64,000 nt of DNA. Origin: UBA7862 sp050872785 (lineage in GTDB: Bacteria; Bacillota; Clostridia; Christensenellales; UBA1242). Location: contig JBNMHO010000002.1 of the NCBI GenBank assembly GCA_050872785.1, positions 62,001 through 126,000 of the forward strand. Reading direction: 5' to 3'. Below are positions 7,655 through 16,505 of this stretch, in pieces. Both the position numbers and the translations under genes were made by a program. The notes below the pieces were generated by a model. The model did no database searches, was not told where the DNA came from, and worked only from the letters and a program-made list of their open reading frames with translations. The first letter of the stretch is position 1; every line of letters begins with the position of its first letter.

Positions 7655-8500
7655 ATGACACAATTTATTGAGCAACTATTTCACAATTTGTTTGGAAATA
7701 ATGTGTGGCTTGCAACAATTTTAATAGCAATGGTGCCAGTGATTGAACTGAAAGGTGCAATTCCTTTTTCCATGTCCTCGCAAATTTGGGGAGCAAAATC
7801 GCTGGGGCGTTTGAACGCTTTTTTAGCGGGACTTATTGGCAGCAGTCTTGTTGTTCCAATTCTAGTTTTGCTTTATAAGCCTATCATAAATCTTCTTAAA
7901 AAAACAAAACTTTTTAGACGTTTGGGGCAAAAAATTGAGGAGCGAGTAAACAGCAAGAAACAAAAAGTTGAGCAGGAAATTGCCGAGCAAAATTTGGATA
8001 AAAATGAGCAAAATTCCATTCAAAATTTGAGTGAAAAAGACGGGGAAATTATTGTAAAAGTTGATGAAAAATCAATAAAAAATGACCAATTTTTATCAAA
8101 AAATGATACAAAAAATAGCGAAAAAATGGCAAAAAATGACCAAATTTTGACCAAAAATGAAGCCAAAAATGAAGGGAAAAATGGCGGAAAAGTGAACTCT
8201 CTTAAAAAGAGAATTGCCTCTGTGTTTGTTTTTGTGGCACTTCCATTCCCATTTACAGGCGTGTGGACGGGGGCTTGTTTGGCAGTCGCCTTGGGGCTTA
8301 ATTTTTGGCAAGCGACAACAACTGTTATTTTAGGAAATGTTGTTGCTGGGCTTATAATAACTCTTGTCAGTTCGCTTTTCGGCGATGCAACTCTCATATT
8401 TTTCTATGCTTTCTTGGCGTGCATTTTGGCGGGAATTTTGTTCTTCATTGTCCGTGCCATTGTTCGCAAGGCAAAAAGGCAAAAAACAGTCAACTCTTAA
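7655..8500 (+). CDS. Small multidrug-export family membrane protein with a charged insert
   Basis: A 281-residue integral membrane protein of the 'putative small multi-drug export' type (PF06695). The N-terminal half has 'MVPVIELKGAIPFSM' (about 26-40) and the C-terminal half 'VALPFPFTGVWTGACLAVALGL' split over 194-215: the conserved ExkGaIP and PxPgTGaWTG-like motifs. Between the two membrane halves (about 93-183) lies a long, highly charged Asn/Lys/Glu-rich insert with an irregular repeat of the form K-N-D-Q-x-L-x-K-N, presumably cytoplasmic. Most family members are shorter and lack such an insert. The substrate is unknown; the family name rests on weak evidence. A GAGAG site precedes the ATG. 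Confidence 0.75.
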   Translation: MTQFIEQLFHNLFGNNVWLATILIAMVPVIELKGAIPFSMSSQIWGAKSLGRLNAFLAGLIGSSLVVPILVLLYKPIINLLKKTKLFRRLGQKIEERVNSKKQKVEQEIAEQNLDKNEQNSIQNLSEKDGEIIVKVDEKSIKNDQFLSKNDTKNSEKMAKNDQILTKNEAKNEGKNGGKVNSLKKRIASVFVFVALPFPFTGVWTGACLAVALGLNFWQATTTVILGNVVAGLIITLVSSLFGDATLIFFYAFLACILAGILFFIVRAIVRKAKRQKTVNS

Positions 8501-8819
8501 TTTGCTTTGTAGTTTAAAAGTAGGATAAGTTCAAATTTGAATAATTGAAAGTAGTCAGTATGGGTATGATTTTTAACAAAAAATAGTCATTATTCATATA
8601 AAAAGTGATAAAAATTGCAAAACTACTCTATAAAAGCCAACTTATACGATGTTTTGATGAAAATATATGTTTATGTGCTTGCAAAAAAAAATGTTTTATG
8701 ATATGATATACTTCGTCTAAAGGAATTTTTGAATTTTCAAAATTTGGCTTGTGAATTTCTTTTAGAATTAAAAGACTGTTTAAAAGTCAATAATTGAAGT
8801 TAAAAAGGGTTTTTTGAAA
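8501..8819 (+). other. Intergenic interval of about 320 bases
   Basis: AT-rich with no credible gene. It contains a promoter at 8679-8707 and a roughly 105-base leader for the sugar transferase. Within the leader are two weak stem-loops (for example GACT...AGTC near 8774-8788). No riboswitch class is recognisable. Confidence 0.6.
8679..8707 (+). promoter_or_regulatory. Promoter of the sugar transferase gene
   Basis: TTGCAA, 17-base spacer, TATGAT. Confidence 0.65.
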
Positions 8820-9581
8820 ATGTATAAGGTCTTAAAGAGATTTTTTGATATATTTTTCTCGGCGGGGTTGATTGCTGTTTTGTCACCACTGCTACTTATT
8901 TTGTCTTTGCTTGTGCTTATTTGCGTGGGCAGACCAATCATTTTCAAACAACCAAGACCAGGTAAAAATAGAAAAATATTTATGTTTTACAAATTTAGAA
9001 GCATGAATTTTAAGACCGACAAAAATGGTAACCTTTTGCCAGACTCGCAAAGGATAACAAAATTCGGAAAATTTCTAAGAAAAACTAGCCTTGACGAACT
9101 TCCACAACTTTTCAACATTCTAAAAGGCGACATGAGCTTTATTGGACCTAGACCAAAACTTGTGGAAGATATGATTTTCTTCCCAGATGACACAAAAACT
9201 TTCGATGTGAAACCTGGACTTACGGGGCTTGCTCAAGTAAACGGCAGAATTGATAACACTTGGGAAAGCGTGCTGTTTTATAACGATGTTTATGTTGATA
9301 AAATGTCCTTTGGAATGGACCTTAAAATCATTTTCAAAACCGTTGGCGTTGTGCTTAGCAAAAAGGGTGTGAATGACGGGACAAAGGATATTCAAGACTA
9401 TTATTATCCAGACTATTTGTTGCGTGTTGGAAAAATTACACAAGACGAATATTATGCGGGAAAGACTAGGGCAAAAAGAATGGAGCGAGCATTTGTTGAC
9501 TCAAGAAAGAGAAGGCTTGCTCATGGCAGAATTGCTGCTGAACAAGAAGACTTTGATTTGCAAGAAAAAAGTGCAGACTAA
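8820..9581 (+). CDS. Undecaprenyl-phosphate sugar phosphotransferase (monotopic PGT)
   Basis: A 253-residue membrane-associated phosphoglycosyl transferase that would move a sugar-1-phosphate from a UDP-sugar to undecaprenyl phosphate, the first step of a surface glycan. The order is an N-terminal re-entrant hydrophobic helix (about 10-38), PIIFKQPRPGKN, FYKFRSM, the catalytic Asp92-Glu93 in TSLDELPQL, GDMSFIGPRP (103-112), and KPGLTGLAQVNGR. A basic tail of about 60 residues extends past the core. It stands alone with no other glycan genes beside it. A TTG two codons upstream is an alternative start; AAAGGG precedes both. Confidence 0.9.
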   Translation: MYKVLKRFFDIFFSAGLIAVLSPLLLILSLLVLICVGRPIIFKQPRPGKNRKIFMFYKFRSMNFKTDKNGNLLPDSQRITKFGKFLRKTSLDELPQLFNILKGDMSFIGPRPKLVEDMIFFPDDTKTFDVKPGLTGLAQVNGRIDNTWESVLFYNDVYVDKMSFGMDLKIIFKTVGVVLSKKGVNDGTKDIQDYYYPDYLLRVGKITQDEYYAGKTRAKRMERAFVDSRKRRLAHGRIAAEQEDFDLQEKSAD

Positions 9582-9585
9582 ATGA

Positions 9586-9613
9586 AGATTGCCCTAGTGG
9601 CAGTCTTTTTTTG
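9586..9613 (+). terminator. Terminator after the sugar transferase
   Basis: Stem AGATTGCC / GGCAGTCT with a five-base loop and seven Ts. Confidence 0.8.
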
Positions 9614-9630
9614 GGAAAGAAGGAGTTATT

Positions 9631-10890
9631 ATGAAAATTACAATTTTAGGCACGGGGTGCATTTGGACAAGAAGAGCATGTGCAAGTTATCTTATAAACG
9701 ACAATATCCTTATGGACTGCGGCTTTGGGACGCTCAAACAACTGCTCAAAACGTCAGATAGTTATCTTCATCATGAGAAAATTCAAAAAATAAAACTTAT
9801 TTTAATTTCTCACTATCACATGGACCACTATTTTGACTTGCCTTGCTTTATGGACAAACTTGCAACGGACAAAAGACCTGACCTAAAAGTTACAATAATT
9901 TGCCCACCCGGCGGCGAGGAAAGAATTAAAGAAGTTTGCAGACTTGGCTGGGGCGATGTGTCTTATGAAAAGTTGAAATTTGATAAATATGTGACTTTTG
10001 TTGACGCCTCAAAAATGGACAAGTTTGAATTTGAGGACTTTGAAATAACTTCAATGAAAATGGACCATGGTTCTATTGAAGATTATGGCTATGTATTTAA
10101 GGAAAAATCTACTGGCAAGGTGGTGTCGTTTACTGGTGACACATGCATGTGCGATAACATGAAAAAATTGATTGACATGAGCGACCTTGCTTTTGTGGAT
10201 ATGGCGGGAACAGATGTCAGCCACAAGCACTACAACATTATTGACGGCATTGAACTTATGAAGAAATATAAGAATAAATGCACAATATTTCCATGCCACC
10301 TAACAAGTCAAGCATATGACTATTCCGTTGGAAGAATAAACATTCCAAAAGAACTAACTATTGTTGACTCCAACGACAAAGTGCCATTTGACTTTTGGAC
10401 ACTTCACAAAGACCCAGCACCTGTTGTGCAAATTGATTTTGACAAGTCAAGAAAAATGTTTGGTCGTGTGGAAGGACAGATTGTTGACTTAGTTTTGTCT
10501 TCCACCGCTCACAAAGGCTCGGCATACAACACTCCAACATATTATTTTGATGTTTGCCCACGTGGGTCATCACTTATCATAGGCAGAGTGTGCTACAGCG
10601 TCATTCCAAACGACATAAAAGGTCATGCGGGCAATGTGTATATGACGTTTGACAGAGATTACAATTTTAAATCGCTTGAATATGAATGTTGCCAACTCAT
10701 AAAAAAAGTGGCACAATATCACGAAGCGACAAGACTTTATTTGACATGCGACCCAAGTGACTTCGGCACAAGGACTGTGTTTGAAACTTTGGGCGTAAAA
10801 CTGCAAGAAATAACAACTTCCACATATTATGACGACAAGGGTGAAAGACATGTGTCTGAAAACTGCATTTGGCAATGGGAGTTTGAATAA
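9631..10890 (+). CDS. Metallo-beta-lactamase-fold hydrolase fused to a GNAT-like domain
   Basis: A 419-residue protein. Residues 1-255 are a metallo-beta-lactamase fold with complete metal ligands: HYHMDH (His61, His63, Asp65, His66), His146, Asp170 in FTGDT and His223 in FPCHLTS. This looks like the RNase Z / phosphodiesterase branch. Residues about 275-419 look like a GNAT acetyltransferase domain: strand GRVCYSVIP, GHAGNVYM, a helix, then LYLTCDPSDFGTRTVFETLG, which parallels the 'tCdpdN.aSrktcE.lGa' end of GNAT enzymes. The substrate is unknown. GGAG precedes the ATG; bipA follows after nine bases, so they are probably co-transcribed. Confidence 0.8.
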   Translation: MKITILGTGCIWTRRACASYLINDNILMDCGFGTLKQLLKTSDSYLHHEKIQKIKLILISHYHMDHYFDLPCFMDKLATDKRPDLKVTIICPPGGEERIKEVCRLGWGDVSYEKLKFDKYVTFVDASKMDKFEFEDFEITSMKMDHGSIEDYGYVFKEKSTGKVVSFTGDTCMCDNMKKLIDMSDLAFVDMAGTDVSHKHYNIIDGIELMKKYKNKCTIFPCHLTSQAYDYSVGRINIPKELTIVDSNDKVPFDFWTLHKDPAPVVQIDFDKSRKMFGRVEGQIVDLVLSSTAHKGSAYNTPTYYFDVCPRGSSLIIGRVCYSVIPNDIKGHAGNVYMTFDRDYNFKSLEYECCQLIKKVAQYHEATRLYLTCDPSDFGTRTVFETLGVKLQEITTSTYYDDKGERHVSENCIWQWEFE

Positions 10891-10899
10891 GGAGAGATT

Positions 10900-12729
10900 A
10901 TGGAAAACACGAAAGTAAGAAATATAGCAATTATTGCACACGTTGACCACGGCAAAACAAGTTTGGTCAATGAACTTTTAAAGCAAGGTGGTGCTTTTAG
11001 GCAAAATCAAGAAGTTGAAGACAGAATTATGGACTCCAACGCTCTTGAACGTGAACGTGGAATTACAATTTTGAGCAAAAATGCTTCATTTATGTATAAA
11101 GATGTGAAAGTTAACGTTGTGGACACCCCTGGACACGCTGACTTTGGCGGCGAAGTGGAAAGGGTGCTTAAAATGGTTGACGGTGCGTTGCTTGTTGTTG
11201 ACGCATATGAAGGTCCAATGCCACAGACAAGATTTGTGCTTGAAAAGGCTTTGGAACTTAATTTAAAGATTATTATTGTCATAAACAAAATTGACAGAAA
11301 AGACAGCAGGCTTGACGAAGTGCCAGATGAAGTTTTGGAACTCCTTTTGGACCTTAACGCAAACGATGAACAACTGGATAGCCCTATTGTTTATGCTTCT
11401 GCTCGTTTTGGAACTGCGACACTTGATAAAAACGTTCCTGGCAAGGATATGACACCACTTTTTGAAACAATTATCAATCACATTCCATGCCCAAGTGGCG
11501 ATGAAAATTCGCCATTTGCAATGCTTGTAAGTTCAACTGAACAAAACGACTTTTTGGGCAAACTTGCAGTGGGGAAAATTGAAGCGGGGACACTTCACAT
11601 CAATGACAGCCTTGTTGTCACAAACTTCCACGATAAAGAGAGAAATATTCCATTTAAGGTTCAAAGCATGTTTGAATTTGTGGGGCTTAAACGTCTTCCT
11701 GTTCAAGAGGCAAAAGTTGGGGATATTGTGTGTATCGCTGGGGCGGATAACATTACAGTTGGTGACACTTTGAGCGACAAAGAAAACGTTAGGACGCTTG
11801 ATTTTGTTAAAATCAGCGAGCCAAGCGTTGAAATGAGTTTTATGGTCAACAACAGCCCATTTGCTGGAAAAGAAGGCAAATATTGCACCTCAAGACAACT
11901 TAGAGATAGACTTATGAAGGAAGCAGTGAAAGACTTAAGCCTTCGAGTGTTTGACACGGACAGCGCAGATACATTCCGTGTGCTTGGACGTGGCGAAATG
12001 CACCTTTCAATTCTTATGGAAAATTTAAGACGTGACGGGTATGAATTCCAAGTAAGTATGCCAAAAGTTTTGTATAAAGAAATTGACGGCAAGAAATGTG
12101 AACCAATCGAAAGACTTGTTATTGACCTCCCAGACGACAAAACGGGTAACGTTATAAGCGTTCTTGGGGCAAGAAAAGGCGAACTTTTGGGCATGCACAG
12201 TCACAATGGCAGAACAAGACTTGAATATCTTATCCCAGCACGTGGACTTTTTGGATATAAGAGCCAATTTTTAACAGACACCAATGGCGAAGGCATTATG
12301 AGTAGTGTGTTTTATGACTATGAAGAATTTAAAGGCAACCTTTCAAGAAGAAATTATGGTATGCTTGTGGCTTATGAAACGGGCGAAGCAGTGCAATATG
12401 GGCTTTTCTATTCTCAACAACATGGAAAACTCTTTATAACACCTGGTGAAAAAGTCTATGGTGGCATGATTGTTGGAACGAACCCTCGTCTTGACGACAT
12501 TGTTGTTAATGTTTGCAAAACAAAGCACTTAACAAACACACGTTCCAGTGCAAGCGATGACGCATTGCGACTTGAACCAGTGCAAAAGCCAAGTTTGGAA
12601 CAATATCTTGATATGCTTGACGAGGATGAACTTTTGGAAATTACTCCAAAAAGTATCCGCATGAGAAAGAAAACTCTTGACCACACAATTCGTGGCAGAG
12701 AAGATTTCAAAAAGAAAAATTCAAAATAA
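10900..12729 (+). CDS. bipA: Ribosome-associated GTPase BipA/TypA
   Basis: A 609-residue translational GTPase of the EF-G family that binds the 70S ribosome and aids ribosome assembly and stress adaptation. G motifs are AHVDHGKT (13-20), RERGIT (51-56), DTPGH (75-79) and NKID (129-132). Beyond the G and beta-barrel domains are the family's EF-G-like domains III and V and the BipA-specific C-terminal part, with 'GREDFKKK' close to the end. Length is normal. GGAGAG precedes ATG 10900; a terminator follows. Confidence 0.96.
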   Translation: MENTKVRNIAIIAHVDHGKTSLVNELLKQGGAFRQNQEVEDRIMDSNALERERGITILSKNASFMYKDVKVNVVDTPGHADFGGEVERVLKMVDGALLVVDAYEGPMPQTRFVLEKALELNLKIIIVINKIDRKDSRLDEVPDEVLELLLDLNANDEQLDSPIVYASARFGTATLDKNVPGKDMTPLFETIINHIPCPSGDENSPFAMLVSSTEQNDFLGKLAVGKIEAGTLHINDSLVVTNFHDKERNIPFKVQSMFEFVGLKRLPVQEAKVGDIVCIAGADNITVGDTLSDKENVRTLDFVKISEPSVEMSFMVNNSPFAGKEGKYCTSRQLRDRLMKEAVKDLSLRVFDTDSADTFRVLGRGEMHLSILMENLRRDGYEFQVSMPKVLYKEIDGKKCEPIERLVIDLPDDKTGNVISVLGARKGELLGMHSHNGRTRLEYLIPARGLFGYKSQFLTDTNGEGIMSSVFYDYEEFKGNLSRRNYGMLVAYETGEAVQYGLFYSQQHGKLFITPGEKVYGGMIVGTNPRLDDIVVNVCKTKHLTNTRSSASDDALRLEPVQKPSLEQYLDMLDEDELLEITPKSIRMRKKTLDHTIRGREDFKKKNSK

Positions 12730-12734
12730 ATTTT

Positions 12735-12777
12735 TATCCACTTTGGACTGTAACTTGTCTGGAGTGGATTTTTTATT
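12735..12777 (+). terminator. Terminator after bipA
   Basis: ATCCACT / AGTGGAT stem with a long loop, followed by a T-rich tract. Confidence 0.75.
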
Positions 12778-12819
12778 TAAAAACACCTCTTTAGTGCATA
12801 TTTTTGTGAAAATTGACCA

Positions 12820-12848
12820 TTGAAAAACATAATATACTGTGATATACT
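12820..12848 (+). promoter_or_regulatory. Promoter of the two-gene membrane protein operon
   Basis: TTGAAA, 17-base spacer, TATACT. Confidence 0.65.
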
Positions 12849-12888
12849 TTCCTTGAAATTAAAAGATTAACAAAAAAGGAGAGGGAAA

Positions 12889-13323
12889 ATGAGAATAACT
12901 TCTGATCAAAAAAATGAAATTTATGAAAAAGAGGCAAGAAAGAGAGAGGCAATAGTTAAACAAGCAAAAAACTGCAAATCTTTCTTTAATGGACTTATTG
13001 CTGGCTCTGTTTTAACAACTCCTGCTTTCTTGTATGCTTCAAAAATGGTGGAAAATAAAGCTGATTGCCTTTTTTGTGCTGGGGCTATGGCTCTTATGGG
13101 ACTTATTGGTGTTAGCGGAAGGCTTTATTCTGTTAAAAAGGCAGAAAAGGGAACAAAAGGTGTTGCCGAACTTTTGAAAGATTGGAAAGAAGACAAATAC
13201 GAAGAATCTTCTGTCTGGGCAAACGTGTATAAATATCGTGACTATGAAGGAACTTATGTTGTGGGTGAACACGACCGCTTTGACCCATATGCCCATGTGG
13301 AAGAGCAAGAACAAACAAGATAG
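12889..13323 (+). CDS. Membrane protein of unknown function (first of a pair)
   Basis: A 144-residue protein. A charged N-terminal helix (1-28) is followed by two hydrophobic segments (about 33-52 and 59-78) and a charged, probably cytoplasmic C-terminal half ending in an acidic stretch. No family is recognised. A strong AGGAGAGG site precedes the ATG, and the next gene starts eight bases after the stop with its own GGAG, so the two form an operon. Confidence 0.75.
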   Translation: MRITSDQKNEIYEKEARKREAIVKQAKNCKSFFNGLIAGSVLTTPAFLYASKMVENKADCLFCAGAMALMGLIGVSGRLYSVKKAEKGTKGVAELLKDWKEDKYEESSVWANVYKYRDYEGTYVVGEHDRFDPYAHVEEQEQTR

Positions 13324-13331
13324 GAGAAAAG

Positions 13332-14249
13332 ATGTTTAGAGATTACAAAGCAAAGTCGGGGCGAACTTTTATGCTCAGTTCAAATCAATATGACTTTTTG
13401 GAAAAGGAAGGTCAGTTGGATGAACTTAAAGACTCTTTCTTTGCACAAGAAACTGTAGGTCGGCTTAAAAATGTTAAAAGAAGATTTAAGGCATTTATTT
13501 TTTATGCTGCGGCTGCGGCTGCTTCGCTGGGGATAAGTCTGGGTCAAGGAATTTCTGCAGACATTGCAACAAAGGGCAGAACAAAGATATTTTTTGATAG
13601 CATAAAGACAGAAGAAAACACAAACGAGAACTTGGATAATGAATTTAGAAGCACACTTAAGAAGTTGAAATTTCTTGGAGTAAGGGAAAAGGATATTGAG
13701 CCAATGTTGCTTACGCTCCCAACTCAAGAACAGAGAATTTCTTACCTCAATAATTTGGTGGATAATGCAAAGACTGTTTCTAGGGTTACACTTATTTCCT
13801 ATGTCGCACTTTATGCAATGGCTGTGAGATGTTTAAAAAAATACAATCAAAGATTGAGAGAACTTAATGAAATAAAGTATGACTGGGCAATGGAAGATAT
13901 ACCAAATTCGATGCAAAAAGAGCATTTTGGATTTGGCAAGAATGATATTATGGAATATGGGAAAGTCAACTGGTGCGAAGACAACGGAATTAACCCTATG
14001 CATCAAAAATTTAATGTGGATTTTCAAATCATTGATGAGCAGATAAGGCCCATTGCTGTTAATATTTTAAGTGACCATTTGGGAATTGAAATTGGAACGG
14101 AAGAAGATTATCATATTTTTTGTGAAGTGTATAATAAAGAAATTCAAAATATCATTGAGATGGTGACAAATCTTATTGTAAAACAACAACTTGAAGGTGA
14201 TGGTGGTCCAATTACTATTAAGATTCAGAAAGATGAATTGGTAAAATAA
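13332..14249 (+). CDS. Membrane protein of unknown function (second of a pair)
   Basis: A 305-residue protein. The first 45 residues are charged (pattern FMLSSNQYDFLEKEGQLDEL). Hydrophobic segments lie at about 52-72 (with an Ala run) and 150-168, flanking a mostly helical region of about 75 residues. The last 130 residues are soluble and acidic. Topology suggests a helical loop outside and both ends inside, by the positive-inside rule. I do not recognise the family. It shares an operon with the preceding unknown membrane protein and ends at a terminator. Confidence 0.75.
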   Translation: MFRDYKAKSGRTFMLSSNQYDFLEKEGQLDELKDSFFAQETVGRLKNVKRRFKAFIFYAAAAAASLGISLGQGISADIATKGRTKIFFDSIKTEENTNENLDNEFRSTLKKLKFLGVREKDIEPMLLTLPTQEQRISYLNNLVDNAKTVSRVTLISYVALYAMAVRCLKKYNQRLRELNEIKYDWAMEDIPNSMQKEHFGFGKNDIMEYGKVNWCEDNGINPMHQKFNVDFQIIDEQIRPIAVNILSDHLGIEIGTEEDYHIFCEVYNKEIQNIIEMVTNLIVKQQLEGDGGPITIKIQKDELVK

Positions 14250-14254
14250 AATAT

Positions 14255-14293
14255 AAAAATGACGAGTAAATTTGATTTGCTTGTCATTTTTGT
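14255..14293 (+). terminator. Terminator before eno
   Basis: AAAATGAC-type stem pairing with GTCATTTTT across an AT-rich loop, followed by Ts. Confidence 0.7.
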
Positions 14294-14321
14294 TTGTTAC
14301 ATGGGCAAAATGTGATATAAT
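14294..14321 (+). promoter_or_regulatory. Promoter of eno
   Basis: TTGTTA, 16-base spacer, TATAAT with an extended -10 (TGATATAAT). The leader is about 130 bases and contains an imperfect copy of the eno start region near 14345-14361. Confidence 0.7.
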
Positions 14322-14455
14322 ATTGTCGTTTTAAAAGTCCGCAAGAGGTGGTGAATTATCTATAAAAGTTGTCGCAAAATTGTGTTTTAAATATGCTTTT
14401 CTGTGAAATTTTTTAAAAAAGATAATCGCTAAACTCCTGCAAAATAGAGGTGTAT

Positions 14456-15763
14456 ATGAATTATATTTCAATAGAAGATGTGTTTGCTAGACAAATACTT
14501 GATAGCCGTGGCAACCCAACTGTTGAGGTTGAAGTGTCCGCTCAAGACAAAACCGCCCGTGCAAGTGTTCCATCGGGGGCGTCAACAGGCTCGTTTGAAG
14601 CAGTGGAACTTCGTGACGGGGATAAGTCCTATTATATGGGCAAATCGGTCGAAAAAGCAGTGAAAAACGTTAATACAGTTATAGCAGATACTGTTATTGG
14701 TATGAATGTTTTTGACCAAAGGGCTATAGACCAAGCGATGATAGACCTTGACGGAACTCCAAATAAAGGAAAACTTGGTGCAAATGCCATACTTGGTGTG
14801 TCGCTTGCTTGTGCAAAACTCGGAGCAATGCTGTCTGGCTTATCACTTTACAATTATATTGGTGGGGCAGACGCTCACACATTGCCTGTTCCTATGATGA
14901 ACATTCTAAATGGTGGAAAACATGCAGATAATTCTGTAAATATTCAGGAATTTATGATTATGCCAGTGGGAGCAAAAGATTTTAAGACTGCTCTTAGAAT
15001 GTGTGTTGAAACTTTCCACAACTTAAAGGCGGTGCTTAAAGAGGAAGGATATTCCACTGGGGTTGGTGACGAAGGTGGCTTTGCTCCAAATCTAAAAAGT
15101 GATGAAGAAGCATTTGTATATATTGTAAAAGCGATTGAAAAAGCAGGATATAAGGCGGGGAAAGATATTTGTATTGCAGTTGACGCAGCGGCAACAGAAA
15201 TGTTTGAAGAAGCGGCAAAAATAGGTGAAAATGGCAAGTATTATTTCTGGAAAACGAAGAAACTATTTGATAGAAATCAGATGATTGCATATTGGGAAGA
15301 AATGGTCAAGAAATATCCTATTGTTTCCCTTGAAGACGGGCTTGCGGAAGAAGACTGGGACGGCTGGAAAGAACTGACAGAAAGACTTGCAAAGAAAATT
15401 CAACTTGTTGGTGATGACTTATTTGTTACAAACACAAAGAGAATTGCAAAGGGAATTGAACTTGGTGTATCAAATTCTGTGCTTATAAAACTCAATCAAA
15501 TTGGAACATTGTCTGAAACATTAGATGCTATATCAATGGCAAACAGAGCGGGCTGGACTGCTGTTGTAAGTCATAGAAGTGGGGAAACAGAAGATACAAC
15601 AATCGCTGACGTTGCCGTGGCAACAAATGCTGGACAAATTAAAACTGGTGCTCCTTCAAGAACTGATAGAGTGGCAAAATACAACCAACTTTTAAGAATT
15701 GAAGAAGAACTTGGTGAAAATGCTTGCTACCTTGGGAAAGATGCGTTCTTTAATTTGAAATAA
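14456..15763 (+). CDS. eno: Enolase
   Basis: A 435-residue phosphopyruvate hydratase that converts 2-phosphoglycerate to phosphoenolpyruvate in glycolysis; a cytoplasmic Mg-dependent enzyme. Motifs are ARQILDSRGNPTVEVEV at the N-terminus, GASTG, GVGDEGGFAPN, SLEDGLAEEDW, LIKLNQIGT and SHRSGETEDT: the catalytic and metal-binding set is complete. The ATG at 14456 is chosen because AGAGGTG just upstream serves as its ribosome site; an in-frame GTG at 14450 is part of that site. Single-gene unit. Confidence 0.97.
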   Translation: MNYISIEDVFARQILDSRGNPTVEVEVSAQDKTARASVPSGASTGSFEAVELRDGDKSYYMGKSVEKAVKNVNTVIADTVIGMNVFDQRAIDQAMIDLDGTPNKGKLGANAILGVSLACAKLGAMLSGLSLYNYIGGADAHTLPVPMMNILNGGKHADNSVNIQEFMIMPVGAKDFKTALRMCVETFHNLKAVLKEEGYSTGVGDEGGFAPNLKSDEEAFVYIVKAIEKAGYKAGKDICIAVDAAATEMFEEAAKIGENGKYYFWKTKKLFDRNQMIAYWEEMVKKYPIVSLEDGLAEEDWDGWKELTERLAKKIQLVGDDLFVTNTKRIAKGIELGVSNSVLIKLNQIGTLSETLDAISMANRAGWTAVVSHRSGETEDTTIADVAVATNAGQIKTGAPSRTDRVAKYNQLLRIEEELGENACYLGKDAFFNLK

Positions 15764-15827
15764 TTGCTGAAATATGTATTATAAGCGGAAGATAGTAATT
15801 ATCTTGGCTGAAAGAAATAAAACATAA

Positions 15828-15866
15828 AGACATTATCTGTATTGTAAAAGATAATGTCTCTTTTTA
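15828..15866 (+). terminator. Terminator of eno
   Basis: A ten-base stem AGACATTATC / GATAATGTCT with a 13-base loop, followed by CTTTTT. Confidence 0.85.
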
Positions 15867-15981
15867 TGCTGTAATTCTGTAAAAGTGGCTTGAAAACTGG
15901 TATGTAGCAAATATATTTTTGACATAAAAGCGACCATATGGTATTTGTTGATTTTTAGTTATAATGCTGAGTTTGATAAGT

Positions 15982-16078
15982 CCGATTATTCGGTCGAAAA
16001 GCATATGTATAGATGAAACAATGTCTGCTTGTAGAGTGAAAAGTAATATGAAAATGTGCCGAATGAACGGTCGAAAAG
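15982..16078. repeat. Spaced direct repeat, possible operator pair
   Basis: Two copies of CCGA-N5-CGGTCGAAAAG at 15982-16001 and 16059-16078, 77 bases apart start to start. Each also folds as a small CCG...CGG hairpin. Confidence 0.6.
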
Positions 16079-16319
16079 TGTTATTATTGCGTTTTTGTTA
16101 AATATGGATGAGAATGACTTAAAATATGTAAAGAATGAAATGAAAAGACTATAAATGCGGGGAAACGATATAAATCTTATCATTGTGGTTCTTATATTAA
16201 AATTATACTTTTTATTTCTTCTTTATTTGTTTTAATTATTTATGATATTTTTAGGATAGTTAAATTGTTTTCAAATTGATGTTAAATTAAACCTTTTATA
16301 ATAATTTTTTGATGTCTTC

Positions 16320-16386
16320 TTTGTGATAAAATGTTGATAAAAAACAAAAAAAGTTATCCACAAAAATGAGGGGAAATTGTGGATAA
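16320..16386. promoter_or_regulatory. Cluster of DnaA-box-like sites
   Basis: A perfect TTATCCACA at 16354-16362 faces its exact reverse complement TGTGGATAA at 16378-16386. A variant (TGTTGATAA) lies at 16332-16340 and a weaker one (TTGTGATAA) at 16321-16329. The perfect pair also forms a ten-base inverted repeat (TTATCCACAA / TTGTGGATAA). Confidence 0.5.
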
Positions 16387-16505
16387 ATTTATGGGTAAAA
16401 TCAAGAGAGAAAACCGGTGTAAAATATAGATAAAAAAAGTGCAAAAAACAGCAAAAAAAATATGGAAAAAATAAGTAAATTTTGGCGAAAATATGCGTAT
16501 TTTGT

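Noticed and set aside
16320..16386. Chromosomal replication origin as a firm call
   Set aside because: Perfect DnaA boxes are present, but no dnaA/dnaN context and no way to measure genome skew; kept only as a finding.
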